A DNA stretch of 64,000 nt from Desulfomonile tiedjei (GTDB taxonomy: Bacteria > Desulfobacterota > Desulfomonilia > Desulfomonilales > Desulfomonilaceae): positions 62,001 through 126,000 of the forward strand of contig JACRDG010000025.1 in NCBI GenBank assembly GCA_016218715.1, written 5' to 3'. Below the pieces are notes generated by a model. The model made no database searches. It had not been told where the DNA came from and was given only the letters and a program-made list of their open reading frames with translations. Shown here one piece after another: positions 32,994 through 42,901 of the stretch. A program made the position numbers and the translations under genes. Position 1 is the first letter of the stretch. Every line of letters begins with the position of its first letter.

Positions 32994-35900
32994 ATGGGAT
33001 TGTTCGATTTCTGGAATAAACCGAGAGTTTGCCGGCCGACCATGCTTCTGCAGCAGCTCGAGGAGCGTATCGTCCTCGATGCGGCCATAACGCCGACCGA
33101 TCAGCACAATCAGGAAAACGCTGCGACCAATCCGACCGACCAGACCGATCCGGGAGGCGATACGAGCGGCCCTGATAGTGGTGTGCAGGGAAACGTTGCT
33201 GATGCAGCCCAATCCGCGGCTCAGTTGGGGCACGTATTCAATCAGGACCTGAACGTCGTCCTCATCTCCAATGCGCTCTCGGACGTCCAGGCGATTTCCC
33301 ATGCCGCGAGTCCAGACGCAAAGGTGATCGTGTACGACGCGCAACATGACACCCTCGACAGCGTAGTGGCGAAACTGAGCGATCTCGTCACCGCGTCGGG
33401 AGAAAAAATCGGGCACCTGGCAGTACTCAGCCACGGCGACCCCGGTATCCTGTACTTCGCGCAGTCCGACGCGTTCAGCGCGCTCACGGTCGCGTCACAC
33501 CCCGGCGCGTGGCAGACGCTGGGAGGTCTGCTCGCGGCTGACGCGAGGATCGATTTCTACGGATGCGACATGGGCAAAGGGCCGGATGGCCTCAATTTGG
33601 TGGACGCCGTTGCTTGCGCAACCGGTGCGACGGTATGGACCAGCGACGATCCGACCGGTAGTGTATCAGGGGGGGACTGGGACCTGGAGGTGAAGACCGG
33701 CGAAAGTCTGCTGCCTTTCTTGATTGACGCCTCAGCGCTTCAGGGGAGCACCGTCTTTCTTGATAACTACTATGTCACCAACCCTGGCTTCGAAACAGGC
33801 GACTTGACCGGATGGACCGTCGTCCAGGGGCCGGTGAGCGTCGTGTCCGGTGACACGGACACCTACGGCGCATTCACGATTTCTCCCAATCCTTTCGCTT
33901 CCACCAGCAACTACATGGTTCGGATCGACGTGACCTCTGGTCAGCCGGGTTATGACGGCGTCCCGGCTAGACTAAGCCAGGATTTCACGATTACGAGCCC
34001 GGACGATCTCAAATTCGCGTATGATTGGGTTACGCGAGAGCTGCCTGCAGCTATTGATGCTTTCGGATACCGACTGACCGATCTTACCACAGCGCAGCAG
34101 GTGGCCTATTACCAGATCAATGCCTCGGGCATACCAGGCTTCGGACTACGGGAATCCGGATGGAGTCAGGTCACGATACCAGTAGCCGCGTACGTGGGGC
34201 ACGTGCTGAGATTGGAGGTTTGGGCAGGCAACACGGGAGATACTGGATATCCCTCCTGGGGCTATTTTGACATGATTTTGGATGTCAACAACGCTCCGGT
34301 GAATACAGTTCCAGTGAGTGATCCGATCAATCGGATCCACGTTATCGAGGACGCGCAGCATCCATTTGGAACAGACGCAGTCGAGGCGGGTGACGTGGAC
34401 ATCGCCGGTGGAGAGGGTAATGGCAGGGTCCAGGCGACCCTGACCGCGACCAACGGGACCCTGGCGTTGACCGGCAGCACGGCAGATCTAACCGGTGACA
34501 TTGACGGAAGCGACGGGACGCTGAGCTTTTCGGGTCTGATTGGCAATGTGAACAATGCGCTCGATGGTCTGGCTTTCACCGGGAATCCCAACTACAACGG
34601 CGATGCCCAGATAGTGATGGAGACGAGCGACCTCGGGAACTACCCGGCCCCGGCCTCGACCGACTCAGACACGATCTACCTGACCGTTGACCCGGTGAAC
34701 GATGCTCCTTCCGACATTGCCTTGAGCAAGAGCACCATAGCAGAGAATGCAGGTACCAACGCAGTGGTGGGGACCTTCACCACCACCGACCCCGATGCGG
34801 GCGATACTTTCGTGTACACTTTGGTGCAGGGTGAGGAGTGGTTCACCATTTCGGGCAATCAGTTGCTTGCCAATGCAAGCTTCGACTACGAGACCCTTCC
34901 CAATGACTACTCCATTCGTGTTCAAGTCACCGACCACGGGGGGCTGAATTTCGGGAAGGACTTCACCATCTACGAGACGAACGTGAACGAAGCGCCCATT
35001 GCGGGTGCTGGCGGTCCGTACACTGTCGAAGTTGGGGGAACCGTTACACTCGATGGCTCCTCGAGCGTCGAGCCGGACGCGCCCTGGGGGGATACTATAG
35101 TAAGCTATACCTGGGACGTAAACGACGACGGGTCTTTTGAGGGCAGTGGGCCATTGTATTCATTTACTCCGGCAGGCACTGCTGGGGATACACTGGTAAT
35201 TAGTCTCACGGTGATGGACCAAATGGGCGCAACCGGCCATACAACCACAACGCTTAGCCTCATACCGCCGAATGCCCCTCCCATAGCCGGGACATTCCAA
35301 CAGTCCAGCACCGAAGACACGGTGCTGGTTATCGATGGCTGGAACTTCACGGATGCCGAGAATGATTCCGCTGCCTGGGTGGGTGTAACCGTGCTGCCCG
35401 GCAACGGGAAGCTCTTCGTGGACAGGAACAACAATGACGCGTACGATGCGGGGACTGATACGCTGGTCAGCGTATTCGACCCGGGCAACATGAGCACATG
35501 GATCTCGTGGGACGACGCGCTCACCAATCAGAATGTGATGTTCGATCCGGACGGGAACTGGAATGGAACCACTAGCCTGACCTATCAGGTGCGAGATATC
35601 TCTGGGGACTGGGGTACGACCGCAACCGCGGACATCATGGTGACCCCGGTGAACGACGCACCGGTTTTGAACAATACCGGCACATTCACGCTGACGGGCA
35701 TTACGGAAGATGACGTCAGCCTGGCCTCGAATCCCGGTCAAACAGTTGCCTCGATCATCGCTTCACTGAGCGGCGATCGTATTACGGACGCTGACAGTGG
35801 AGCACTTGAGGGGATCGGAATCTGGAATACAGCCGGCAACGGCTCGTGGCAGTATTCCCTTGACGGGACGACGTGGAACGCCGTTGGCACCGTGACAACT

Positions 35901-38900
35901 AGCCAGACTCTGGTGCTCCGGAGCACCGACTACTTACGGTTCGAGCCGGACGGGATGAACTTGGCCAACGCTTGGGTAGTCTTCAAGGCGTGGGATCAGA
36001 CCGACGGCTCCACGCCGGGTGCGAAGGTCAGCTCAAGCGACACGGGCGGCTCGCACGCCTTCAGCAACGCCTCCGGTACCGCCGCATGCACGGTGACCGC
36101 GGTGAATGATGCTCCGGTGCTGGATAACACCGGAAACATGGTCTTCTCATCCATTGCCGAAGACAATTTCACCAGTGCCGGCAACACGGTAAGTCAGATT
36201 CTCGATTCCGCATCCGCGCCGGATCGGCTCACTGACGTGGATAACGGCTCTTACGAGGGAATAGCGGTCATAGGAGTGGACAACACCAACGGGACGTGGC
36301 AGTTCACGACGAACGGCGGAGGTAATTGGACCGCGTTCGGGGCTGTGTCGGACAGCTCGGCAACGCTGCTGACGCCGAACGTGAGCACGTACATCCGTTT
36401 TGTCCCCAACGCGAATTGGAACGGAACGGTCAATGAAGGCATAACCTTCAGGGCGTGGGACCAGACCGGAGGGTACTTCAACGGCTGGACCGGGGTCAAC
36501 ATCACGGCCACCGGAGGGACCAGTCCGTTTAGCACGGATACGGAGACCGCGGCCATCACCGTGACCGCGGTGAACGATGCGCCGACAGACATCTCCTTGA
36601 CCGGCGACACCGTGGCTGAGAACCTGCCTGCCGACACGGTCGTAGGCACCTTGGGTGCCACCGATCCTGACTCGGGTGACACGTTCACCTATGCTCTAAT
36701 CAGCAACCCGGATGGAGCGTTCCAGATCGTCGGCGACCAGCTGCAGACTGCCAAGCCGCTCGATCATGAGGCAACGCCTACCATCGACGTGACCGTCAGG
36801 GTGACGGACAGCGGCACGCCGGAACTCACCTTCGACAAGGTGTTCACTATCGCCGTGGACGACGTGAATGAGACTCCGACTGACATTTCGTTGGCCGGCG
36901 ACATCGTGGCTGAGAACCTGCCTGCCGATACCGTGGTCGGTACCCTCGGGGCAACCGATCCTGACGCAGGCGACACCTTCACCTATGCTCTAATCAGCAA
37001 CCCAGATGGTGCGTTCAAGATCGTCGGGAACGAGCTGCAGACTGCCAAGCCGCTCGACCACGAGGCAACGCCGACCATCGACGTGACCGTCAGGGTAACG
37101 GATAGCGGTACGCCCGGACTCACGCGAGACGAGGTCTTTACCATCACGGTGGACGACGTGAATGACGCTCCCACGGACATTTCTCTGAGTGGCACTACTG
37201 TGGCAGAGAACCAGCCTGCCGACACCGTGGTCGGCACTTTGGGGGCTACCGATCAGGATACCGGCCAAACATTCACCTATTCCCTGGTGAACAACCCTGA
37301 TGGAGCCTTCCTGATCGTGGGGAACGAGCTGTGGACCGCCAAGACACTTGACCGCGAGGCGACGCCTACCATCGACGTGACGGTCAGGGTGACGGACAGC
37401 GGCACGCCGGAACTCATTTTCGACAAGGTGTTCACGATCGCCGTAGACGACGTGAATGAGACGCCAACGGACATCTCTCTGAGCAATACCATCGTCGCCG
37501 AAAACCAGCCTGCCGATACCGTGGTAGGCACCTTGGGAGTAACCGATCCGGATATCGGGCAGATCTACACCTATTCCTTGTTGAGTAACCCTGATGATGC
37601 GTTCAAGATCGTGGGGAACGAGCTGCAGACGGCCAAACCGCTCGACTACGAGGCGACCCCCACCATCGACGTGACCGTCAGGGTGACTGACAGTGGCACT
37701 CCGGAACTCACGTTCGACGAGGTGTTCACCATTGCGGTCTCGGACGCGAACGACGCTCCGGTGAATACGCTCGGCACGTTCAGCGTCCCCGCGGGAACGA
37801 CCCAGGTGACCTTGTCGCCGAACGGGATCCACGTGCACGATATCGACCCAGGTGACGTCCTGTCAGTGAGAGTCCAGGCAGGGACGGGAGTAACCGGTGT
37901 CGGTTGGGGACCGAGGCCGACGTTCGCACCAGAGTACGTGTACGTCGGGACAGAGACCGTCCTGAATCCTTTGCTGGAAGGGATCACTGCGAACATCCAG
38001 CCCGGGTTTTACGGCCAGGCGAACGTGCTGGTGACCACCACCGACCTGGCCGGTCTTTCCACAACCGGCACGGTGATCGTCAACGTGGCAGCGGGCCAAC
38101 TTCCCCCGCAGGTGACCCTCGGGGCAACGGCGTACGAGGTGTATGAAGACGGCAACCCGGTGGATCTCGGGACCTGCGTGACCGTATCCGACCCGAACGC
38201 AGACGCGCTCACGGTCAATCTGGTCGCGCCGGTCGGATCGGGATGGAGCGCCTTGAACGCCACCGGATCGGGCGGAGCAGTCGTAACCGGCAACGGGACA
38301 ACCTCACTGCGCATCGCAGGCTCCATGGTCGATGTGCAGAACACACTGCTCACCCTCCAGGGCACTTTGAGCACCAATTTCAACGGGAACGCGGGGATCA
38401 ACGTCTCCGTCAGCGACGGTAGGAATGCTCCCGTGAACGCGGCGTTGACCATCCCTGTCGAGGCAGTCAACGATGCGCCGGTGGCAACCGCAGGGATCGT
38501 GGTTTCGGGCAATGAGGACTCGGCAATCTCCGTTACCCTCGGGATGACCGACCCGCAGGATGCCGCGTTCGCAGGAGGCCCGAATGCCCTGCAATCGGTA
38601 AACATTGTCACCGGACCCGCGCATGGGACCTTGACCCAGGTGGGCCCCGGTCCGGGGAACTGGTCCTACACCCCCGACGCTGACTGGTTCGGGACCGACA
38701 CCTTCACCTACACGGTGACCGACAACGGAGGGACCGCTGACGGTGGCGCGGACACCAGCCTGGCGCCGGTAACCGCCACCATCAATGTGGCTTCGGTAAA
38801 CGATGCGCCGGCTGCTCTGCCTGATAGTGCCACCGTCGCACCGGGAGCTTCGGTTTCGGTCACCCTGGCGATGACCGACCCGATCGATGCTGCCGGTCCG

Positions 38901-40217
38901 GGAGGATCGAACAGCCTGCTGGCAGTCACCATCGTGACCGGTCCGGCACACGGGACTTTGACGCATTCAGGCCCCGGCCCGGGAGACTGGACGTACACCG
39001 CGAACTCGAGCTATTCAGGACCGGATAGCTTCACGTTTAACGTTCGAGACAACGGCGGGACCGCAAACGGCGGCGTGGATACGAGCGGGACTCCAGCCAC
39101 CTTCACCATTGACGTGAGCGGTGAGATCAACACGCCTCCAATCGCCACGGACCTAACGCAGAGCCACACGATCCTTGAAGACTCGGGTCCGTTCAACCTC
39201 ACCGACATTGTGGTAACGGATCCGAACGCGGGCGATACGATCACCGCTACCCTGACGCTCAATCAGACGGCCGCGGGCACGCTCTCTGCGAACGACGGGG
39301 CAACCTACAACCCGGCCACGGGAGTGTGGACCATCAACGGCATCGTGAGTGCGGTGAATACCGCCTTGGCCAACGCAACCTTCACCCCTGCGGCCAACTG
39401 GAATGGAACTGCCACCGTCACCACGCACGTGGTGGACGCGGCTGGGAGCGGTCCCGCAGACGGCCTGATCACGGTAGGGGTAACCACAGTCAATGACGCG
39501 CCGGTGGCGAACGCGGGGATCGTCGTTTCAGGCAACGAGAATGCTGCAATTCCCGTCACGCTTGGGATGACCGACCCGCTGGATGCTCCGTTTGCCGGAG
39601 GTCCTAACGCTCTGCAATCGGTAACGATCGTCACCGGTCCTGCCCATGGGACCGTCACCCATACAGGCCCCGGTGCGGGAGACTGGACGTACACTCCCAA
39701 CCTCAACTGGACCGGGACCGACACCTTCACGTACACGGTGACCGATAACGGCGGCACGGCCGGAGGAGGCGTGGACACGAGTGCTTCAGCGGCAACCGTC
39801 ACAGTGCAGGTGTCTTCAGCGAATGACGCGCCGGTGAACACCGTGCCGCTCGCGGTTCAGGACGTCACCCAGGGACAGTCGCTGATCTTCACCGGGAGCA
39901 ACGGGATCTCCGTGACCGATGCGGACGCAGGGACGGCAGCGATCCAGGTCGACCTGACGGCGACGCACGGCACGCTGACTCTGGGAGGCCGACCTCCCGC
40001 CACCCTGACGATAACCGGAAACGGCTCAGGGACCGTGCACATCGTAGGGAATCAGGCCGATATCAACACCGCGCTCAACGGGCTGACCTACCTCCCTGAT
40101 AGCTGGTACAACGGCCCAGCGACCATTGCGGTGGGTACGAGTGACCTGGGTCATACACCGCCTCCGGCCATGACCGACAGCGACGTCGTCAACATCAATG
40201 TGATTCGAGTGAGGTAG
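32994..40217 (+). CDS. Giant cadherin/VCBS-like surface protein with DUF4347 (adhesin 1)
   Basis: 2407 residues, GGAGGGG before ATG. There is no ordinary signal peptide; residues 17-30 carry MLLQQLEERIVLDA, the motif of the LEPR-XLL-type N-terminus of large surface proteins. A DUF4347-like domain (~80-245) has H147 (LSHGD) and C191 (FYGCD). Then come a jelly-roll-like carbohydrate-binding-type region (258-428, NPGFETGDLTGW), cadherin/VCBS-like repeats, a PKD-type domain (~666-761), four tandem cadherin-like repeats (~1195-1587) and further Ig-like repeats to the end (VVNINVIRVR). No RTX nonapeptides, anchor or beta-barrel are seen at the C-terminus. The abundant Asp-rich linkers suggest calcium binding. 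Likely an exported adhesin. Confidence 0.9.
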   Translation: MGLFDFWNKPRVCRPTMLLQQLEERIVLDAAITPTDQHNQENAATNPTDQTDPGGDTSGPDSGVQGNVADAAQSAAQLGHVFNQDLNVVLISNALSDVQAISHAASPDAKVIVYDAQHDTLDSVVAKLSDLVTASGEKIGHLAVLSHGDPGILYFAQSDAFSALTVASHPGAWQTLGGLLAADARIDFYGCDMGKGPDGLNLVDAVACATGATVWTSDDPTGSVSGGDWDLEVKTGESLLPFLIDASALQGSTVFLDNYYVTNPGFETGDLTGWTVVQGPVSVVSGDTDTYGAFTISPNPFASTSNYMVRIDVTSGQPGYDGVPARLSQDFTITSPDDLKFAYDWVTRELPAAIDAFGYRLTDLTTAQQVAYYQINASGIPGFGLRESGWSQVTIPVAAYVGHVLRLEVWAGNTGDTGYPSWGYFDMILDVNNAPVNTVPVSDPINRIHVIEDAQHPFGTDAVEAGDVDIAGGEGNGRVQATLTATNGTLALTGSTADLTGDIDGSDGTLSFSGLIGNVNNALDGLAFTGNPNYNGDAQIVMETSDLGNYPAPASTDSDTIYLTVDPVNDAPSDIALSKSTIAENAGTNAVVGTFTTTDPDAGDTFVYTLVQGEEWFTISGNQLLANASFDYETLPNDYSIRVQVTDHGGLNFGKDFTIYETNVNEAPIAGAGGPYTVEVGGTVTLDGSSSVEPDAPWGDTIVSYTWDVNDDGSFEGSGPLYSFTPAGTAGDTLVISLTVMDQMGATGHTTTTLSLIPPNAPPIAGTFQQSSTEDTVLVIDGWNFTDAENDSAAWVGVTVLPGNGKLFVDRNNNDAYDAGTDTLVSVFDPGNMSTWISWDDALTNQNVMFDPDGNWNGTTSLTYQVRDISGDWGTTATADIMVTPVNDAPVLNNTGTFTLTGITEDDVSLASNPGQTVASIIASLSGDRITDADSGALEGIGIWNTAGNGSWQYSLDGTTWNAVGTVTTSQTLVLRSTDYLRFEPDGMNLANAWVVFKAWDQTDGSTPGAKVSSSDTGGSHAFSNASGTAACTVTAVNDAPVLDNTGNMVFSSIAEDNFTSAGNTVSQILDSASAPDRLTDVDNGSYEGIAVIGVDNTNGTWQFTTNGGGNWTAFGAVSDSSATLLTPNVSTYIRFVPNANWNGTVNEGITFRAWDQTGGYFNGWTGVNITATGGTSPFSTDTETAAITVTAVNDAPTDISLTGDTVAENLPADTVVGTLGATDPDSGDTFTYALISNPDGAFQIVGDQLQTAKPLDHEATPTIDVTVRVTDSGTPELTFDKVFTIAVDDVNETPTDISLAGDIVAENLPADTVVGTLGATDPDAGDTFTYALISNPDGAFKIVGNELQTAKPLDHEATPTIDVTVRVTDSGTPGLTRDEVFTITVDDVNDAPTDISLSGTTVAENQPADTVVGTLGATDQDTGQTFTYSLVNNPDGAFLIVGNELWTAKTLDREATPTIDVTVRVTDSGTPELIFDKVFTIAVDDVNETPTDISLSNTIVAENQPADTVVGTLGVTDPDIGQIYTYSLLSNPDDAFKIVGNELQTAKPLDYEATPTIDVTVRVTDSGTPELTFDEVFTIAVSDANDAPVNTLGTFSVPAGTTQVTLSPNGIHVHDIDPGDVLSVRVQAGTGVTGVGWGPRPTFAPEYVYVGTETVLNPLLEGITANIQPGFYGQANVLVTTTDLAGLSTTGTVIVNVAAGQLPPQVTLGATAYEVYEDGNPVDLGTCVTVSDPNADALTVNLVAPVGSGWSALNATGSGGAVVTGNGTTSLRIAGSMVDVQNTLLTLQGTLSTNFNGNAGINVSVSDGRNAPVNAALTIPVEAVNDAPVATAGIVVSGNEDSAISVTLGMTDPQDAAFAGGPNALQSVNIVTGPAHGTLTQVGPGPGNWSYTPDADWFGTDTFTYTVTDNGGTADGGADTSLAPVTATINVASVNDAPAALPDSATVAPGASVSVTLAMTDPIDAAGPGGSNSLLAVTIVTGPAHGTLTHSGPGPGDWTYTANSSYSGPDSFTFNVRDNGGTANGGVDTSGTPATFTIDVSGEINTPPIATDLTQSHTILEDSGPFNLTDIVVTDPNAGDTITATLTLNQTAAGTLSANDGATYNPATGVWTINGIVSAVNTALANATFTPAANWNGTATVTTHVVDAAGSGPADGLITVGVTTVNDAPVANAGIVVSGNENAAIPVTLGMTDPLDAPFAGGPNALQSVTIVTGPAHGTVTHTGPGAGDWTYTPNLNWTGTDTFTYTVTDNGGTAGGGVDTSASAATVTVQVSSANDAPVNTVPLAVQDVTQGQSLIFTGSNGISVTDADAGTAAIQVDLTATHGTLTLGGRPPATLTITGNGSGTVHIVGNQADINTALNGLTYLPDSWYNGPATIAVGTSDLGHTPPPAMTDSDVVNINVIRVR
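36576..37755 (+). repeat. Four tandem cadherin-like repeats, 294-base period
   Basis: Four units of 98 codons, beginning near 36578, 36872, 37166 and 37460, each with TDISL, VAEN-PADTVVGTLG, a DPD/DQD calcium-type site and HEATPTIDVTVRVTDSGTP. Two further units lie in adhesin 2 (50040-50640). The DNA similarity allows unequal recombination and copy-number change. Confidence 0.85.
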
Positions 40218-40240
40218 CTCGGCCTGCCGACAGTCGTTCA

Positions 40241-40344
40241 CCGGGCTTCAGGAAGCCCGGTACCTCGCGAGCCGGGAAGGGGAGACCATCTCCCCTTCCC
40301 AACCTCCTCGATTATGATTCCGAAGAGACCGGGCTTGTCCCGGT
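40241..40344 (+). terminator. Three hairpins after adhesin 1
   Basis: CCGGGCTT-cagg-AAGCCCGG (40241-40260); GGGAAGGGGAGA-cca-TCTCCCCTTCCC (40274-40300), a perfect 12-bp stem; and ACCGGG-cttgt-CCCGGT (40328-40344). The first two are conserved after adhesin 2. No U-run follows, so termination may need Rho or the hairpins may protect the mRNA 3' end. Confidence 0.55.
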
Positions 40345-41256
40345 GAAGGATTACCGCTCTTCGCATCCCGGCTGCAAACGAGCCGACCGAACTTTGGAGT
40401 TTGGCCTTGCTGCGGGGCCGAACTCAGCACAGACGCTTTTCCCTCACCGTTACGCCTGCGACCGTGCTACGCTGCCCAAAATTGGCCTTACAGGCGCCTC
40501 GCCTCGCCCGATTCCGCTATCAGAAAGTGGCTTACCGTTGCAAGGGCGGCGGCGCTTCTTATTCCCCCACGGCCGCGGCTCTTTGCCTTTACGGGAGGTC
40601 CTCCGAGTATGCCGCTGCACAAGTCGGACGCAGATCGAAGAGACCCGTGAAGTTTCTCAAGAAACCAGTTGACGTGTCTCCAGTGCAAGGCTTATCGTGG
40701 CTTGGGGGTCGGAGGGGGCAGGTTCATGTGGGGTCAGCTTTCCCGTTGGCCCGATCCTGCCAAGCCGTGTGCGGCTGAAGGCCAGCGAGAACATTTTGCT
40801 TAACCAAGAGGCGTGCGGCCACGAGCCCGTCGCGCAACCCCAGAATCATCCTTAATCGTGCTCCTAAGGTGAAATCGGCAGTGTTGTCAGGACAAACAGC
40901 GGCTCCTCGAAAGTCTGACAGACTAATGGGTTGGTTTGGTTGCCCTGTACCAAAATACTGCAAATCGATCGGCATCGTAGCACGTGGTCGGGAAAACATT
41001 GCGGTACGCAACAGCCTCCCAGGTACGCTCATGAACAGGGGGAAAATGTCTTATTCGGCGACGCGAAGACGCTTTTGTCTCTGTCGGGTCTCGTGGGAGG
41101 AGACATGGAGGCTTTTCCGTTTCCCGGGCACCTCACTCTGCCCGTTATCGTCCCAAAGACCGAAGGATGGCAAGACCGCAGCATAATTCCGGTTGGTATC
41201 GTTTGGGTGAACCGATGAACTCCGGAACAATCAATCCGTTCTCAAGGAGGTGGATC
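40345..41256. other. Intergenic, no supported gene
   Basis: Several overlapping frames of 60-125 codons on both strands, none with a ribosome site or known motif; a minus frame at 40724-41032 is the longest. The segment could hold a decayed gene. AAGGAGGTGGATC at its end is the ribosome site of livK. Confidence 0.4.
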
Positions 41257-42513
41257 ATGGTCAGCAGATCTCATCGCTCGCTTCTGTGCATCATTGTAGC
41301 CGCGGCTCTCGTGGTCGGATTCGCCGTGCTGCCCGCGCCGGCGGCAGAGAAGCCCATCAAGATCGGACTCATCGACACATACAGCGGTGGGGCAGCTGCC
41401 TTCTGCAAGCCGGCCCTGGTGGGCTGGCAAATGGTCGCAGATGAGTTCAACAGCAAAGGCGGCCTCAAAGGCCGGAAGATCGAACTCATCACGCGGGACG
41501 ACAAATTCAAGGCGGACGAGGCACTCGCTCACGCGCGCGAGCTGATCCTCAAGGAGAACGTGGACTTTCTTGCGGGCACAGTGAGCAGCAGTTCAGCGCT
41601 CGCGGTCTCGGAATTCGCCAAATCCAAGAAGAAGATCTTGATGGTCCACATCGCCCGAAGCCACCGCATCACCGGAGACAAAGGCCACGAATATGTCTTC
41701 TCAGGGTGCCCCAATGCGGCCATCGAGGGACTCGCGGGGGGAGCGTACGCCGCGACGCAGCCCTTGAAGAAGTGGTACGTCATTGGCGAAGACTACGAGT
41801 ACGGCCATTCCATTGCAGACAACTTCTGGAAAGGCCTCAGCAAGAACAAGCCCGATGTGGAAAAGGTCGGAGAGGCATGGCCCAAACTTCAAGAAACCGA
41901 TTACGCACCCTACCTGACCGCGCTCGAGGCCGCCAAGCCCGACGCGGTGTACGTGGCATTCGGCGCATCGGGGCTTATCACGTTCGTGAAACAGGCGAAG
42001 CTCTTCGGACTCTTCGACAAGGTGCCGGTGTTCGCGTTCGCGCTCGCTGACTCACTTTTTCCCCAGGTGCTCAAGGATGACATGCCCACCGGCGTGTACG
42101 GCGGAAATAACTACTTGTGGTACTTCCCCGACACTCCGGCAAACAAAAGCTTCGTAGAGAAATACAAGGAATACACAGGAAAAGCGGGCAAAGCGGACCC
42201 CTATCCGACAGGTATCGGTATGTTCGGCGGGTACTGCTCGGCCAAGTTCCTGACCGACGCGATCCTCAAGGCAGGGACCACCGACACGCAAAAAGTGATC
42301 GCGGCCCTGGAAGGGTTGACCATCGAGACAGGGGTGGGGCCGATCACCATGAGAAAGTGCGACCACCAGGCCGCGACTCCGGCGTTCTGGGGCAAGATCG
42401 AGAAGGTGGAAGGCTACCCCTTCCCCGTCATCAAGAACCCGGTGATAACTCCGCCGGACAAAGTAATGCCGAGTTGCGAGGAGATCGCGGAGGCGCGGAA
42501 GTCCTCCAAGTAG
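41257..42513 (+). CDS. livK: Branched-chain amino acid ABC transporter, substrate-binding protein
   Basis: 418 residues. ATG 41257 follows AAGGAGGTGG. A signal peptide ends near PAPAAEKP. The LivK/Leu-Ile-Val-binding (type 1 periplasmic-binding) fold shows IGLIDTYSGGAAAF, an FNSKGGLKGRKIELITRDD strand-loop, the GTVSSSSALAVSEF hinge and a second domain with YGGNNYLWYF. It delivers a branched-chain amino acid or related amide/aromatic acid to the permease encoded downstream; the exact ligand is uncertain because this family is broad. It is the first gene of livKHMGF. Confidence 0.9.
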   Translation: MVSRSHRSLLCIIVAAALVVGFAVLPAPAAEKPIKIGLIDTYSGGAAAFCKPALVGWQMVADEFNSKGGLKGRKIELITRDDKFKADEALAHARELILKENVDFLAGTVSSSSALAVSEFAKSKKKILMVHIARSHRITGDKGHEYVFSGCPNAAIEGLAGGAYAATQPLKKWYVIGEDYEYGHSIADNFWKGLSKNKPDVEKVGEAWPKLQETDYAPYLTALEAAKPDAVYVAFGASGLITFVKQAKLFGLFDKVPVFAFALADSLFPQVLKDDMPTGVYGGNNYLWYFPDTPANKSFVEKYKEYTGKAGKADPYPTGIGMFGGYCSAKFLTDAILKAGTTDTQKVIAALEGLTIETGVGPITMRKCDHQAATPAFWGKIEKVEGYPFPVIKNPVITPPDKVMPSCEEIAEARKSSK

Positions 42514-42901
42514 ACCCTTCGAACAGGTGCTTGGCGTGGGAAGATCATTCCCGCTGTTGTAAAGGACCTCATTGAGAGTCGAGCCGGGCTGAAATCCTGC
42601 CTGTCTTCCCTTGTCCAAGGCCGGTCCCCCGTCCTCCCCTATAATGAAGGGGAGACAGGAGAGGTTTTCAGCGATCTTGGCACAGCACAGCACAGCACAG
42701 AGCGAGGATGGCTCGTCGACACCTGAGCGCCGATGGCGGGGTGGACGTCCGCGACCAAAGGCTACCAGTCCATTATCAAACGGGTGATGGCGGAAACCAA
42801 GTCAGGATTAGGCTTTTCCTTCGCGTCCGGCGGACCGGCGATCAGGGATGGTACGGGGTAGTTCAACCTCTCTTTGATTTGGCGGTCGGTAGGTGCAAAT
42901 C
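42514..42901. other. Intergenic within the liv locus, no gene seen
   Basis: A 388-base gap between livK and livH. It contains a short run of tandem GCACA units (42676-42696). No promoter pair or hairpin is clear. A gap here often lets livK be expressed above the membrane genes. Confidence 0.45.

Noticed and set aside
36576-37755. CRISPR or satellite array
   Set aside because: The 294-base period is coding cadherin-like domains in one frame, not repeat-spacer DNA.
40724-41032. Minus-strand frame of 102 codons as a transposase remnant
   Set aside because: No DDE or HTH motif is recognisable and no inverted repeats flank it.
42676-42696. Tandem GCACA units as a phase-variation tract
   Set aside because: Only about four units, in a non-coding gap, not at a promoter spacer that I can define.
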